Counted from the first letter of the stretch, positions 22,666-31,766 are shown. The stretch: 64,000 nt of DNA from SLST01 sp046538735 (GCA_046538735.1 JBKHII010000008.1:8285-72284), one strand, 5' to 3'. Program-made: numbers and translations. The notes: generated from the sequence alone by a model not told the origin.

Positions 22666-24291
22666 ATGACCATCAGGAATCCGATTCTGCCGGGTTTCAA
22701 CCCGGACCCGTCGATCGTCCGTGCGGGCGACGACTACTACATCGCAACCTCTACCTTCGAGTGGTTCCCCGGCGTGCAGATCCACCACTCCCGCGATCTC
22801 GTTCAGTGGGAGCTCGTAGCGCACCCGCTGACGAGGTTGAGCCAGCTCAACATGGAGGGCGTGGACGACAGCGGAGGCGTGTGGGCTCCGTGTCTGACCT
22901 ATTCGAACGGCCTCTTCTGGCTCATCTACACGAACGTGAAGCACCATCATGGCGCGTTCAAGGTGACGCACAACTACCTCGTGACCGCTTCCGAGATCAC
23001 CGGTCCATGGAGTGAGCCGATCTACCTGAACAGCTCCGGCTTCGACCCGTCGCTCTTCCACGACGACGACGGGCGGAAATGGCTGGTCAATATGGACTGG
23101 GAGTGGCGCCCGAATCGCAACCGATTCTCCGGCATCATCCTCCAGGAGTACGATCCGGACGCGCAGCGACTCACCGGTCCGATCGAGCGCATCTTTCTCG
23201 GAACCGAGCTCGGAAAGACCGAAGGCCCTCATCTCTACAAGCGGGAAGGGTACTACTACCTGCTCACGGCCGAAGGCGGCACCGGGTTCGAGCACGCCGT
23301 CACGATGGCTCGCTCACGCTCGATCGGCGGCCCGTACGAGGTCGACCCCGAGAACCCGATCCTCACCTCCGTCGGGCATTCGGACGCGACGCTCGAACGC
23401 GCCGGTCACGCGGATATCGTGGAGACGCCGGACGGGTGGTATCTCGTCCACCTGTGCTCGCGCCCGATCGGGAGCGGTATCCGGGGACGCGCCGAAGGCT
23501 GGTCGGTCCTCGGGCGCGAAACGTCGATCCAGAAGGTCGACTGGTCGCCGGACGGCTGGCTCCGGCTCGCGCACGGCGGGAATGCGCCTGCATCGGAGGT
23601 GCCGGCGCCGGCATCGCTCGTCGCCTCCGATGCACCGGCGCGGGCGGGTGCCACGGGTGCGCAGACCGGCACGCGCGTGTTCGTGGACGAGTTCGACGGC
23701 GACTCGCTCTCCATCCACTGGCAGACGCTCCGCGTCCCGCTCGGCGAGGAGGCGATGAGTCTCTCCGCGCGGCCCGGTTATCTTCGTCTCTTCGGGCAGG
23801 ATCCGCCGGTCTCGCGCTTCGACCAGTCGCTGATCGCTCGCCGCCGGCAGGCCTTCGAGTACGAGGCGCAGACGAGTCTGGAGTTCGGCCCGGAGGACTA
23901 CAAGCAGATGGCCGGGCTCATCTGCATCTACGACACGACCAAGTTCCACTACCTCTACGTGAGCGCGGGGGAGCTCGGCCGGCAGCTGGGCATCCTGAGT
24001 GCCGGTGGCGGCGAGGAGCTATTCCCGATAGGCGGCGATGAGATCGGCCTTCCGGAGGCGGGACCGGTTCATCTGCGCGCGAACGTGCGCTACGCCGAGC
24101 TCCAGTTCAGCTGGTCGTCCGACGGTACGATCTGGTACGAGGTGGGCACGGTCCTGGACATGACCGTCCTCTCGGACGAGATGCGCCCGGGTGGATCGTT
24201 CACCGGCGCCTTCGTGGGTGTGTGCTGCCAGGACCTGAGCGGGCTCCGGCGCCACGCGGACTTCAAGCGGTTCCGCTACGAGGAGGGCTGA
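22666..24291 (+). CDS. Beta-xylosidase / arabinofuranosidase, GH43
   Basis: A 541-residue glycoside hydrolase that should release xylose (or arabinose) from short xylo-oligosaccharides. No signal peptide, so cytoplasmic. Residues 3-300 form the five-bladed propeller with the three catalytic acids Asp14 (FNPDPS), Asp127 (SGFDPSLF) and Glu186 (TEGPHLY); residues 335-541 form the beta-sandwich (GH43 C2 / DUF1349-like) domain that closes the active site in dimers. AAGGGGAG precedes ATG 22666, 16 nt after mdh, so it looks co-transcribed with the two dehydrogenases. Confidence 0.93.
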   Translation: MTIRNPILPGFNPDPSIVRAGDDYYIATSTFEWFPGVQIHHSRDLVQWELVAHPLTRLSQLNMEGVDDSGGVWAPCLTYSNGLFWLIYTNVKHHHGAFKVTHNYLVTASEITGPWSEPIYLNSSGFDPSLFHDDDGRKWLVNMDWEWRPNRNRFSGIILQEYDPDAQRLTGPIERIFLGTELGKTEGPHLYKREGYYYLLTAEGGTGFEHAVTMARSRSIGGPYEVDPENPILTSVGHSDATLERAGHADIVETPDGWYLVHLCSRPIGSGIRGRAEGWSVLGRETSIQKVDWSPDGWLRLAHGGNAPASEVPAPASLVASDAPARAGATGAQTGTRVFVDEFDGDSLSIHWQTLRVPLGEEAMSLSARPGYLRLFGQDPPVSRFDQSLIARRRQAFEYEAQTSLEFGPEDYKQMAGLICIYDTTKFHYLYVSAGELGRQLGILSAGGGEELFPIGGDEIGLPEAGPVHLRANVRYAELQFSWSSDGTIWYEVGTVLDMTVLSDEMRPGGSFTGAFVGVCCQDLSGLRRHADFKRFRYEEG

Positions 24292-24384
24292 CCGGGAGTC
24301 GCCACGGCGACCGCCCAATTGATCGAACTCGTCCCGTGGCTGCGGCGCGGAGCGCCGCTGATATCGGAGTCCGGCATCTCGCAG

Positions 24385-24413
24385 ATGACAGATCGTCTCG
24401 AGTTTGATATAGT
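24385..24413 (+). promoter_or_regulatory. Leaderless promoter of cNMP-binding protein gene
   Basis: ATGACA (24385-24390), a 17-nt spacer and TATAGT (24408-24413), both 5 of 6 to consensus, end 7 nt before the ATG at 24421. The predicted transcript starts at the ATG, and no ribosome site exists. This is the clearest example of the layout in the window. Confidence 0.6.
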
Positions 24414-24420
24414 GTGATTT

Positions 24421-26955
24421 ATGGATATACTGGACCGATCCCGCGAGGCGTCGAAGATGCGCGTCCCGGCGGGGACCGTGCTGATAGAGGAGGGTTCGAT
24501 GGAGTCCGCCCTCACCATCATCCACTCCGGACTCGCGGAGCTCCAGGAGTCCGGACGCCGTGTTGGGCTCATCAAGGGGCAATCGCTGTGCGGCATCACC
24601 GATATTCGTGAACCCGGGCCCGCGCGGCGTGTCGTTCGCGCACTGAGCGATTGCATCATCACCAATATCCCCGTGGCAGCCGAGTCGCTTGCCCGTCGCC
24701 TGGGTTCGGACGTGGATCTCAACTACCGAGCCCTCCAGGGACTTGTCCAGCGGGTCGAGTCGGCGATCTACCTGTTTCAGAACTACAAGTACCTCTGGCA
24801 CAAGCTGGCTTCGATCGCCGACTCGATCGCGCTTGCGTACGACTTTGCTCCCGATATCCTCGGCGCCGAACCGGCCGAACGCCTGGGCTCCTCGCTCGCG
24901 GAGTATTCGGCCGACCTCCGCGCGCGGACGGCCGGACAGGGCATCCCGCTTCCTTCGTTCTGGGACGCCAACGTTTTCGTGGGCCGCATCCAGGATCAAC
25001 TCGACCTCTACTCAGACTGGGACAGTGTATCGCCCGAATCAACGATCGATCTCCCCCAGTTTCTCTTCCTGAAGCGCTTGCTCGGCAAGGATCGCGCCGC
25101 GGTCCAGGCAGTGCTCGAGAACGACGAGCCGGGCACCGCGTATATCTACCAACGGCTCGGTACTGCGCTCGAAGAGATGATTCGAACGAACAGCCGATTG
25201 GTAGAGGAGATCGACGGTTTGCTCGATCTCCTGTTCTATGACGGCGGATGGATCGCGCAGGCGCTCGACCAGCAGACGGACCGCCGGGAGGAGCGGCACT
25301 TCAGCTACTATCTCGCGAAGCTCTGCTACCGCTTCCACAAGGACGCGATGAGTCTGCTCGGCCGCAGGCTCTCGGACGAGTACCCGATCTACAGGTACCT
25401 GGGAACCCTGCGGCAGCAGGAAGCGCACGCGCTTGCCGCTGAACCCCTGCCCGAAGACGGCGAGACCGCGCAGGTTGCGGGCGACGACCATCGCGGCGGA
25501 CGCGCAGCCGATGCGGCGACTGCGCCCCAAGACGCCGAGACCGCCGGAACGACCGCTTCCGCGGGCGGCGGCCCCGAGGCAGGCGCCACGCGCAACTTGG
25601 ACAAGTACCGGGGGCTCACGCAGCGGATTCTCGAGTACTCCGGGCTGTCGCAGAAGGACCGGATGACCTTCACGGAGCTGCTCGAGCGATTCAAGCAACT
25701 CCCCAACCGACTGGACGAAGACAAATCGGCACGCGCGCTGCGGGACGAGCTCGGGACGCTCTACTGGAGGGTCTACGAACGGTGTTTCTTGAAGGCGATC
25801 GATACCGATCTGAAGTCGTTCGTACCCGGTATCATGCTCCACTTCGGGCTTGTGGACGAGACGCTCGTATCCGAGGACGATCTTGCTGCCCTCGACAACG
25901 CGTACGCGAAGGCACTCTACGCGGACGAGACCATACCGGCGATGACGTTGCCGTACTTCCTGGAGAAGATCTATCGCGGACAGGTCGACCCGTCTCTGAC
26001 CGAGATGGGCGATACGTTTGCGAAGCGGCTCAAGACACAGGCGAAGATGACCAAGCGCGAGCGAGCAGAGGCGACGGTCTACCAGGACACTCCCGAGGAT
26101 CGCGTCCGGTTCGAGATTCGGAACATCGCCGGGACGACTTCGGCGCTCCTCTATGGCTCACGCAGGCAAGCCTTTCCCATTCTCTGCCGCGACGCAATCG
26201 GAGGCGACGTTTCCCGCCTCTTCCTGGAACCCGAAGAAGTGGCGCGCCGCGTCGCCGAAGTGCGCAGCCGGGACTTCACGCTCTTCCACCGCGACGTTGG
26301 CCTGCGGCACAAGTACGGAACGGACATCGTCCGCAAGGAGATCGTACCCAACTTCGTTCTGTACCCCGTTGCGGGCTCCCGGATGATGATGTGGCAGGAG
26401 CTGGACGGAACCTCCCGCCATACACCCGGGCGGATCTTCATGCCCTTCCTCTTCGGTGAGCGGTTCGACGAGGCAATCATCACAACGCTCGCGCAGTTCC
26501 GGTGGGAGCTCCAGAAGACGATCGCAGGAGCGAACTGGATGGACCCGGTGGACGGCGGGCTGGTGGGTGCCTACTACGACTACATCAACTTCTTCCAGAA
26601 GAATCCTCGCATGACGCCCGAGGCGAAGGAACGCCTGCGGGCGCTCGTGAAGAAGACGCGCTCCGATCGGGAACGGTTCACTGCGGAGTACATCAATTGG
26701 GTCACGTACGAGTACGACGGAAAGGTGCGACTCAATCCGGTTGCCCGCGAGATCTTCTACCGCCACTGCCCGTTTCCAAAGAACGTCCGTGAGGAGATGG
26801 CCCGCAAGCCGCTCTACGCCGAGTTGGAGGCGAAGTACCAGAACCGCGTTCGGAAGTCGATCCTGAAGTTCGAGAGCCGGACGCGGCGCTTCGAGCGAAG
26901 CGGGGAACCGCTGCCGAGCGAGCTGAAAGCCCACATTGAGCTCCTGCGCGCGTAG
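24421..26955 (+). CDS. Large cyclic-nucleotide-binding-domain protein of unknown function
   Basis: An 844-residue cytoplasmic protein. Residues 15-95 look like a cNMP-binding beta-barrel (VPAGTVLIEEGSMESALTIIHSG), although the phosphate-binding cassette is not obvious and the domain may bind no nucleotide. The middle is helical; residues 340-395 are an Ala/Gly/Glu-rich disordered linker; residues 400-840 form a large uncharacterised region with many Tyr/Phe and charged residues. I know similar long CNB-containing proteins mainly from spirochaetes (recollection, unverified). It is monocistronic, with a leaderless-type promoter and a hairpin shortly after its stop. Confidence 0.7.
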   Translation: MDILDRSREASKMRVPAGTVLIEEGSMESALTIIHSGLAELQESGRRVGLIKGQSLCGITDIREPGPARRVVRALSDCIITNIPVAAESLARRLGSDVDLNYRALQGLVQRVESAIYLFQNYKYLWHKLASIADSIALAYDFAPDILGAEPAERLGSSLAEYSADLRARTAGQGIPLPSFWDANVFVGRIQDQLDLYSDWDSVSPESTIDLPQFLFLKRLLGKDRAAVQAVLENDEPGTAYIYQRLGTALEEMIRTNSRLVEEIDGLLDLLFYDGGWIAQALDQQTDRREERHFSYYLAKLCYRFHKDAMSLLGRRLSDEYPIYRYLGTLRQQEAHALAAEPLPEDGETAQVAGDDHRGGRAADAATAPQDAETAGTTASAGGGPEAGATRNLDKYRGLTQRILEYSGLSQKDRMTFTELLERFKQLPNRLDEDKSARALRDELGTLYWRVYERCFLKAIDTDLKSFVPGIMLHFGLVDETLVSEDDLAALDNAYAKALYADETIPAMTLPYFLEKIYRGQVDPSLTEMGDTFAKRLKTQAKMTKRERAEATVYQDTPEDRVRFEIRNIAGTTSALLYGSRRQAFPILCRDAIGGDVSRLFLEPEEVARRVAEVRSRDFTLFHRDVGLRHKYGTDIVRKEIVPNFVLYPVAGSRMMMWQELDGTSRHTPGRIFMPFLFGERFDEAIITTLAQFRWELQKTIAGANWMDPVDGGLVGAYYDYINFFQKNPRMTPEAKERLRALVKKTRSDRERFTAEYINWVTYEYDGKVRLNPVAREIFYRHCPFPKNVREEMARKPLYAELEAKYQNRVRKSILKFESRTRRFERSGEPLPSELKAHIELLRA

Positions 26956-26976
26956 ACGGCGCCTGGGACAAAGAAA

Positions 26977-26999
26977 GGGCGGCCGGAAGCCGGCCGCCC
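26977..26999 (-). terminator. Terminator between convergent genes
   Basis: GGGCGGCCGG / CCGGCCGCCC is a perfect 10-bp stem with an AAG loop. On the minus strand it is followed by UUUCUUUG, so it best serves the solute-binding protein gene; it may also slow transcription from the opposite side. Confidence 0.75.
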
Positions 27000-27021
27000 G
27001 CGAAGCACGAAGAGCTCGCGC

Positions 27022-28530
27022 TCAGTTGTTGTCGAGGAACTCGCGGACCTGACGCTGGAGCTCGGCTTCAACGTCCTCAACGCCCGCGGAGATGAGCGCT
27101 TCCTGGAAGTCTTCCATGATCGATGCGGGATCAACGAGACCTCGAATCAGGGTCTGCTCGTACTCCTCGGTGACGGCGGTCACGCTCGCGACCTGCGTCT
27201 GAACCGGCGAGAGATCGGGAATGAAACCGACCGTCGGCCAGATTCCAGCCTCATCGTTGTACTGCTGGTACAGCTCCCACTTGTTCGGATTGTCGTTCTC
27301 CGTCAGGTAGGTGAGGAACTGGTTCTGGAGCGCCCACTGCATGTTCGGCGCGTAGCCTTCACCGGTGTTCGCCGCGGCGACCGGGCGGATGACGCCGGCG
27401 CTCTCGTCAACGAACTCGTAGTGGCGGCCTTCGATACCGAAGTTGAGGAGGTTGTTGAAGTCCTGATCCACGTTCATGAGCTCGAGGAGCTTGATCGCCT
27501 CAACGGCGTGGTCGGACGTCTGCGAGATAGCCATCATCGATCCATTCAGGATGTTCTTGGTGACCATCTGCGGCCAGACAGGACCGCTTCCAACGAGCTC
27601 GTGGCCCCATGCGACCGACTGCTCGGGAACCTTGCCCGGGTGCGACACGTGCGACCACACGAAGTAGTTGCCCGCGGTCTGGTACTTGGTGGACTGAGCC
27701 TCGAGGTTGCTGCCCACGTCTTCGACTTCCGGCTGGAAGTATCCGGCGCGATAGAAGTCACGAGTGATCTGCGCGGTCTCCCACACTTCGTCGATGAAGT
27801 ACGCGTTGCTGACCACTTCCTCTTCGTCGCCGTACATCTCGGGGTGCTCGAGATAGAACTCGCGTCCCGCGCCAACCGCGTCCCAGTGGTAGCGGAAGGT
27901 TTCGGTCGGCGTGGACAGACCGTCGAGCAAATACGGAATCACGTCCGGCTCGTTTTCCGCGATGATGGCAAGCCATGGCTCGAGGTCCTCGAAGCTGTCG
28001 ATCTCGTCCACAGGAACGTTGTACTCCTCAACGAGCGCGGCGTTGAAGATGAACTGGGTTCCTTCCGCCTGCTCCTTGACCGTGGGGACCGCGTAGATGT
28101 TGCCGTCCACCGTTGCTCCATCCAGGAACACGCCAACGACGTCGCGGATCTGCGGCGCCTCCTCGTCGATCAGATCGTTGAGCGGAAGCCACGCGTTTCG
28201 GGCCACTTCCTGAGCGAAGTCACTCCACGACGCGGTGAAGACGATGTCCATCTCTTCGCCCGCCTGCAGGAGCAGTCGCTTCCGATTCGGCCAGTTGTCC
28301 CAGGGAACGAACTCGATGACGGGGTACGCACCGATGATCGGTCCAGCGTAGTCTCTGGCTGCCTCGAACACCGTGTCGCTGTCAGGCGGCTGTGGACCAC
28401 CCGGCATGAGGATGTCGACCGCTACCGGCTCTCCATCCCCAGTTCCCTCTCCCTGTCCCGCGGCAAAAGCAATGCCCGTGCCAAGGACCAGGAGGAGTGC
28501 GACCACTACAATCGAAACTCTCGATCTCAT
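27022..28530 (-). CDS. Sugar ABC importer substrate-binding protein (family 1, LplA-like)
   Basis: A 502-residue periplasmic binding protein. Residues 1-24 form a Sec signal peptide (VVVALLLVLGTGIAFA); there is no lipobox cysteine. The mature protein has the large type-II binding-protein layout of family 1 solute-binding proteins (WDNWPNRKRLLLQAGEEMDI, WLPLNDLIDEEAPQI, IYAVPTVKE) seen with LplB/LplC permeases that import oligosaccharides. AAAGGAGGTCTC precedes the ATG. It is the last gene of the ROK-permease-permease operon. Xylo-oligosaccharides are the likely cargo because xylanase and xylosidase genes lie close by (inference). Confidence 0.9.
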   Translation of the reverse strand: MRSRVSIVVVALLLVLGTGIAFAAGQGEGTGDGEPVAVDILMPGGPQPPDSDTVFEAARDYAGPIIGAYPVIEFVPWDNWPNRKRLLLQAGEEMDIVFTASWSDFAQEVARNAWLPLNDLIDEEAPQIRDVVGVFLDGATVDGNIYAVPTVKEQAEGTQFIFNAALVEEYNVPVDEIDSFEDLEPWLAIIAENEPDVIPYLLDGLSTPTETFRYHWDAVGAGREFYLEHPEMYGDEEEVVSNAYFIDEVWETAQITRDFYRAGYFQPEVEDVGSNLEAQSTKYQTAGNYFVWSHVSHPGKVPEQSVAWGHELVGSGPVWPQMVTKNILNGSMMAISQTSDHAVEAIKLLELMNVDQDFNNLLNFGIEGRHYEFVDESAGVIRPVAAANTGEGYAPNMQWALQNQFLTYLTENDNPNKWELYQQYNDEAGIWPTVGFIPDLSPVQTQVASVTAVTEEYEQTLIRGLVDPASIMEDFQEALISAGVEDVEAELQRQVREFLDNN

Positions 28531-28581
28531 AGAGACCTCCTTTCCGTATTACTCACTCGCAACGCGAGTGTGAAAACCCAA

Positions 28582-29499
28582 CTAACCTTTGATCGCTCCG
28601 ATCGTCATACCCTTCACGAAGTAGCGCTGGAAGAAGGGATACGCGAAGACGATCGGGCCGATACTCACCACAACCATCGCAAAGCGGACCGACTCATCCG
28701 GGAGCTCGAGCAACCTCGCAATGACTTCGCCGGGAGCGCCCATCTGCAGGAGTCGTCGCATCGCCTCGACCTGGCGGAGGCTTTGCAGCATGACGAACTG
28801 GAGGCTGTACATTCGCTCGTCCGTGATGTAGAGCAGGCTCAAGAACCAGTCGTTCCAGTAGATCAGCGCGGCGAACAGAGCGATCGTTGCGAGAACCGGC
28901 TTGGACAAGGGGAGCACGATCTGGAAGAAGATCCGTAGGTCGTTCGCGCCGTCGATCTTTGCCGACTCTTCGATGGAAGGCGGCACCGACGTCTTGAAGA
29001 ACGTCCGCAGAATCAGCACGTGCCAGACGTTGAACATGAGTGGCAGGATGAGCGCGCGGAAGTTGTTCCGGAAGCCGAGGTATTGCGTGCCGATGATGTA
29101 CTCGGCAACGAGACCACCGCGGAAGAGCATCACGAAGAAGACGAGAAAGGTGAAGAATCCTACTCCCGGCATGTTTCGCTTCGTCAGCCCGTACGCCGTG
29201 AGCGAGCAGAGCGCCACGTGTCCGAAGGTTCCCACGACCGTGACGAGGATCGTCACGCCGTAGGCGTCCCGGACCATGCGGGTGTTCGAGAAGAGGAACT
29301 CGTACCCTTCGAAGCTCCAGGCCGAGGGCATGAACTTGTAGCCTTCCTGGACGAGCACGTCATTGGATGTAAACGACGCGATCGTGAGGAGAATGAGCGG
29401 GACGAGCGTGAGACCCACGACCAGGAGGAAGAAGAGGTTGAGGATCACGTTTACGGTCGGCGAGACTTCGTTCTTTCTCAGTAGCTTGGAAGTTGCCAT
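28582..29499 (-). CDS. lplC: Carbohydrate ABC transporter permease (LplC/MalG-like)
   Basis: A 305-residue inner-membrane permease with six helices. The cytoplasmic EAA loop reads SIEESAKIDGANDLRIFFQI (about residues 176-195), and the C-terminus PFFQRYFVKGMTIGAIKG is the typical MalG/LplC end. It pairs with the LplB-like protein encoded 10 nt upstream. As usual for such systems, the ATPase is not encoded in the operon and is presumably a shared MsmK/UgpC-type protein elsewhere. Confidence 0.93.
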   Translation of the reverse strand: MATSKLLRKNEVSPTVNVILNLFFLLVVGLTLVPLILLTIASFTSNDVLVQEGYKFMPSAWSFEGYEFLFSNTRMVRDAYGVTILVTVVGTFGHVALCSLTAYGLTKRNMPGVGFFTFLVFFVMLFRGGLVAEYIIGTQYLGFRNNFRALILPLMFNVWHVLILRTFFKTSVPPSIEESAKIDGANDLRIFFQIVLPLSKPVLATIALFAALIYWNDWFLSLLYITDERMYSLQFVMLQSLRQVEAMRRLLQMGAPGEVIARLLELPDESVRFAMVVVSIGPIVFAYPFFQRYFVKGMTIGAIKG

Positions 29500-29509
29500 T
29501 TCTGCTCTC

Positions 29510-30487
29510 CTAGAAGACCGACCACTCGGGCTTGACCCTGCGCATGACCAGGTTCACCGTTACGATCGTGACGAATCCGATGATTGACTGAACGAACGCA
29601 GCCGCCGACGACATGCCAATGTCCGAGATCTGGATCAGGGCCCGGTAGACGAACGTGTCGAGCGTCTGGGTCGTGGGTATGAGCGGGCCGCTGCCGCGCG
29701 GGATTTGGTAGAAGAGGCCGAAGTCGGAGTAGAAGATGCGCCCCATACTCAAGATGAAGAGCAGAACGACGATCGGCATGAGCAGCGGGATCGTGATTCT
29801 CCAGATCTGCTTCCATCTGGTTGCGCCGTCGATCGTTGCGGCTTCGTAGAGCTCCTGGTCGAAGCCGGACATCGTCGCGAGGTAGATGACCGTACCGAAT
29901 CCCCACGTCTTCCAGCCGTTGACGAGGAAGAGGATCACCGGCCAGTGTTGCGGTTCCAGGTACCACATGACCGGCTCTTTTCCGAGCGCCGGGTACAGCG
30001 TCGTATTGAAGTAGCCGTTGTTCGTGGAGAGAAAGGCGTAGACGAGGTAGCTGCCCACCACGAACGAGACGAAGTGAGGCAGGATCAGAAGCGTCTGATA
30101 CACCTTGGCCGTACGCTTGTTGAGCAGCTCGTTGAGCATGATTGCGAGTGCCACCGAGATGATCGGACCGGTTGTGATGAACACGCTGTTGTAGGCCAGC
30201 GTGTTTCGGATCGCGACCCATGCGCTCTTCGTAGAGAAGAGGAACTCGAAGTTGGAGAGTCCCACAAACGGGCTGCGGATGAGCCCGAGCGAGTAGTCAA
30301 CGCGTTTGAACGCGACCAGCGCGCCGAACATCGGCAGGTATTGGATGATCAAGAGGTAGATCACCCCCGGCAGCAGCATCAAGTAGATGTAGCGGTACTG
30401 ATAGAGGCGTGATCGCAGACTCGCGCGATTCCTGAGCGGGACCACGTCCGGGGTGGACGACAGCTCCATCTTCTGACTTTGTTCCAT
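29510..30487 (-). CDS. lplB: Carbohydrate ABC transporter permease (LplB/MalF-like)
   Basis: A 325-residue inner-membrane permease: YLMLLPGVIYLLIIQYLPMF is the first helix and LYEAATIDGATRWKQIWRIT the EAA loop that docks to the ATPase. The LplB-type segment GPIISVALAIMLNEL is also present. ATG 30487 is used because the family begins there; it lies 19 nt after the ROK gene stop with a G-rich stretch upstream. Partner of the LplC-like permease. Confidence 0.93.
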   Translation of the reverse strand: MEQSQKMELSSTPDVVPLRNRASLRSRLYQYRYIYLMLLPGVIYLLIIQYLPMFGALVAFKRVDYSLGLIRSPFVGLSNFEFLFSTKSAWVAIRNTLAYNSVFITTGPIISVALAIMLNELLNKRTAKVYQTLLILPHFVSFVVGSYLVYAFLSTNNGYFNTTLYPALGKEPVMWYLEPQHWPVILFLVNGWKTWGFGTVIYLATMSGFDQELYEAATIDGATRWKQIWRITIPLLMPIVVLLFILSMGRIFYSDFGLFYQIPRGSGPLIPTTQTLDTFVYRALIQISDIGMSSAAAFVQSIIGFVTIVTVNLVMRRVKPEWSVF

Positions 30488-30506
30488 GGTGCCCCCTGTC
30501 CGGTCT

Positions 30507-31691
30507 CTATCGCTTGGACGAGACCGGCGCCTTCCTTCCACGTAGTATTTGACTCCACACATGATTCCGGTCCTTCAGGCCCGCCGGCAGGAGCGGCTCC
30601 TCGAAGAGGCGTTCCAGAATCATGGCGGCCGCGCCCACGGCGGCCGTGTCGCTCTTCGTGCTGGCGATCTGTATCGCGCAGCCGATCGGTTCGTCGTACG
30701 GCCAGTTCGCGCGGATCGCTCGCTGGATCGCCTCAACGATCGAGTCGCCGATCTCCGCAGCGTCACCGCCGATGTACACCTTCTTGAGGTTGAGCGTGTT
30801 CACGAACAGCGCAATGTGCTGCGCCAGTTCCCGGATCAGGTGGTCGAGTGAGTCGGGCTTGTTCGCCACGTCGATCGCTTCCTCGTTCGTGAACCCGAAC
30901 TGGCTCGAGTAGCCCGGATGCCAGTAGATGCTGCGGAACTCTCCCGCCGATCCGTCCTCGCCGTAGTAGACCGACCCGTTCAGGACGAATCCGAGCCCGA
31001 GCCCGACTCCACCACCGTAGAGGAGCGTCTCCGGCCCGTTTCGGAACTCGAGCAACACGAAGAGCGAGTTTTTCGGCGACTCGCGATCGAGAAGGATCTC
31101 GCTCCACGCGGCGCAGTTTGCGTCGTTGTCGATCACGAGTGGAACCGTGAGCCGGCGGCCGATTTCCGACTGGAAGTCGAACGGTTCGTGGATGTCCAAC
31201 GGGATCGAGTGGACGATCACCGCGTCCTCGCGGCGCACGATACCGCCGAGGCCCACGCCGACGCCGAGCAGCGGCATGTCCACGACACGATCGTCCGCCT
31301 TCAACGATTCGAGGCAGTTGAAGAATGTTTCCCGCAGAGTGGCGCGTTCAACGCGTTGGTGGTGGCGATGCGAGGCGATGATCCTGCCGTGCAGGTCGGC
31401 CGCGCAGCTCGTGACCCCATCCGGCCGCAACTCGATCCCTGCGACGTAGCCCCATCGTTCGTTGATCTGCAGGATCTCGCGGCGTCTTCCGGGACCGGCC
31501 GCCGTGGTATCCACGTCTGCTACCATTACGACGCCAATGTCAACTAATTCACTGACGATTGTGCTCACGGTCGCCTTGTCCAGGCCGTGAATATGCCCCA
31601 ATTCGGTTCGGCTGATGCCCTCATGCTGCCAAATCGACCTGAGAACGCGAAAGAAGTTGTAGCTGGACTTCTCAGTTGACCGTATTGCCAT
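30507..31691 (-). CDS. ROK family transcriptional regulator (XylR/NagC type)
   Basis: A 394-residue repressor. Residues 10-65 form a winged helix-turn-helix (ISRTELGHIHGLDKATVSTIV); residues 80-390 are the ROK sugar-kinase-like domain with IDNDANCAAWSE. The CxCGxxGC zinc motif and its preceding His, common in ROK proteins, are absent (the segment reads AGEFRSIYWHPGYSSQFG), and the ATP-binding DxGxT is not seen, so it should be a pure sensor. It heads the sugar-importer operon and faces its own operator (31708-31727). Start ATG 31691 rather than the upstream GTG 31697. Confidence 0.9.
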   Translation of the reverse strand: MAIRSTEKSSYNFFRVLRSIWQHEGISRTELGHIHGLDKATVSTIVSELVDIGVVMVADVDTTAAGPGRRREILQINERWGYVAGIELRPDGVTSCAADLHGRIIASHRHHQRVERATLRETFFNCLESLKADDRVVDMPLLGVGVGLGGIVRREDAVIVHSIPLDIHEPFDFQSEIGRRLTVPLVIDNDANCAAWSEILLDRESPKNSLFVLLEFRNGPETLLYGGGVGLGLGFVLNGSVYYGEDGSAGEFRSIYWHPGYSSQFGFTNEEAIDVANKPDSLDHLIRELAQHIALFVNTLNLKKVYIGGDAAEIGDSIVEAIQRAIRANWPYDEPIGCAIQIASTKSDTAAVGAAAMILERLFEEPLLPAGLKDRNHVWSQILRGRKAPVSSKR

Positions 31692-31707
31692 TCCCACGCA
31701 CCAATAG

Positions 31708-31727
31708 GTTAGTTGAATTCAACTAAC
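31708..31727. promoter_or_regulatory. ROK operator: 20-bp perfect palindrome
   Basis: GTTAGTTGAATTCAACTAAC is a perfect palindrome placed just downstream of the predicted start of transcription of the ROK-permease operon, an ideal repressor position. Its arms resemble the TTAGTTTGTT...AACAAACTAA operators of Bacillus XylR, also a ROK protein, which supports autoregulation and a xylose-type inducer. Confidence 0.75.
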
Positions 31728-31735
31728 AAAAAGCG

Positions 31736-31764
31736 ATTGTAGAGCCGAATCCGGGAGCTGTCAA
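31736..31764 (-). promoter_or_regulatory. Promoter of ROK-sugar importer operon
   Basis: Perfect TTGACA (31759-31764), 17-nt spacer and TACAAT (31736-31741, 5 of 6) on the minus strand; transcription would begin near 31729, right at the edge of the operator palindrome. Confidence 0.8.
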
Positions 31765-31766
31765 CG

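Noticed and set aside
30507..31691. ROK gene as a sugar kinase
   Set aside because: It has an N-terminal winged helix, lacks the ATP-binding DxGxT motif and the zinc cluster, and faces an operator; regulator is the better call.
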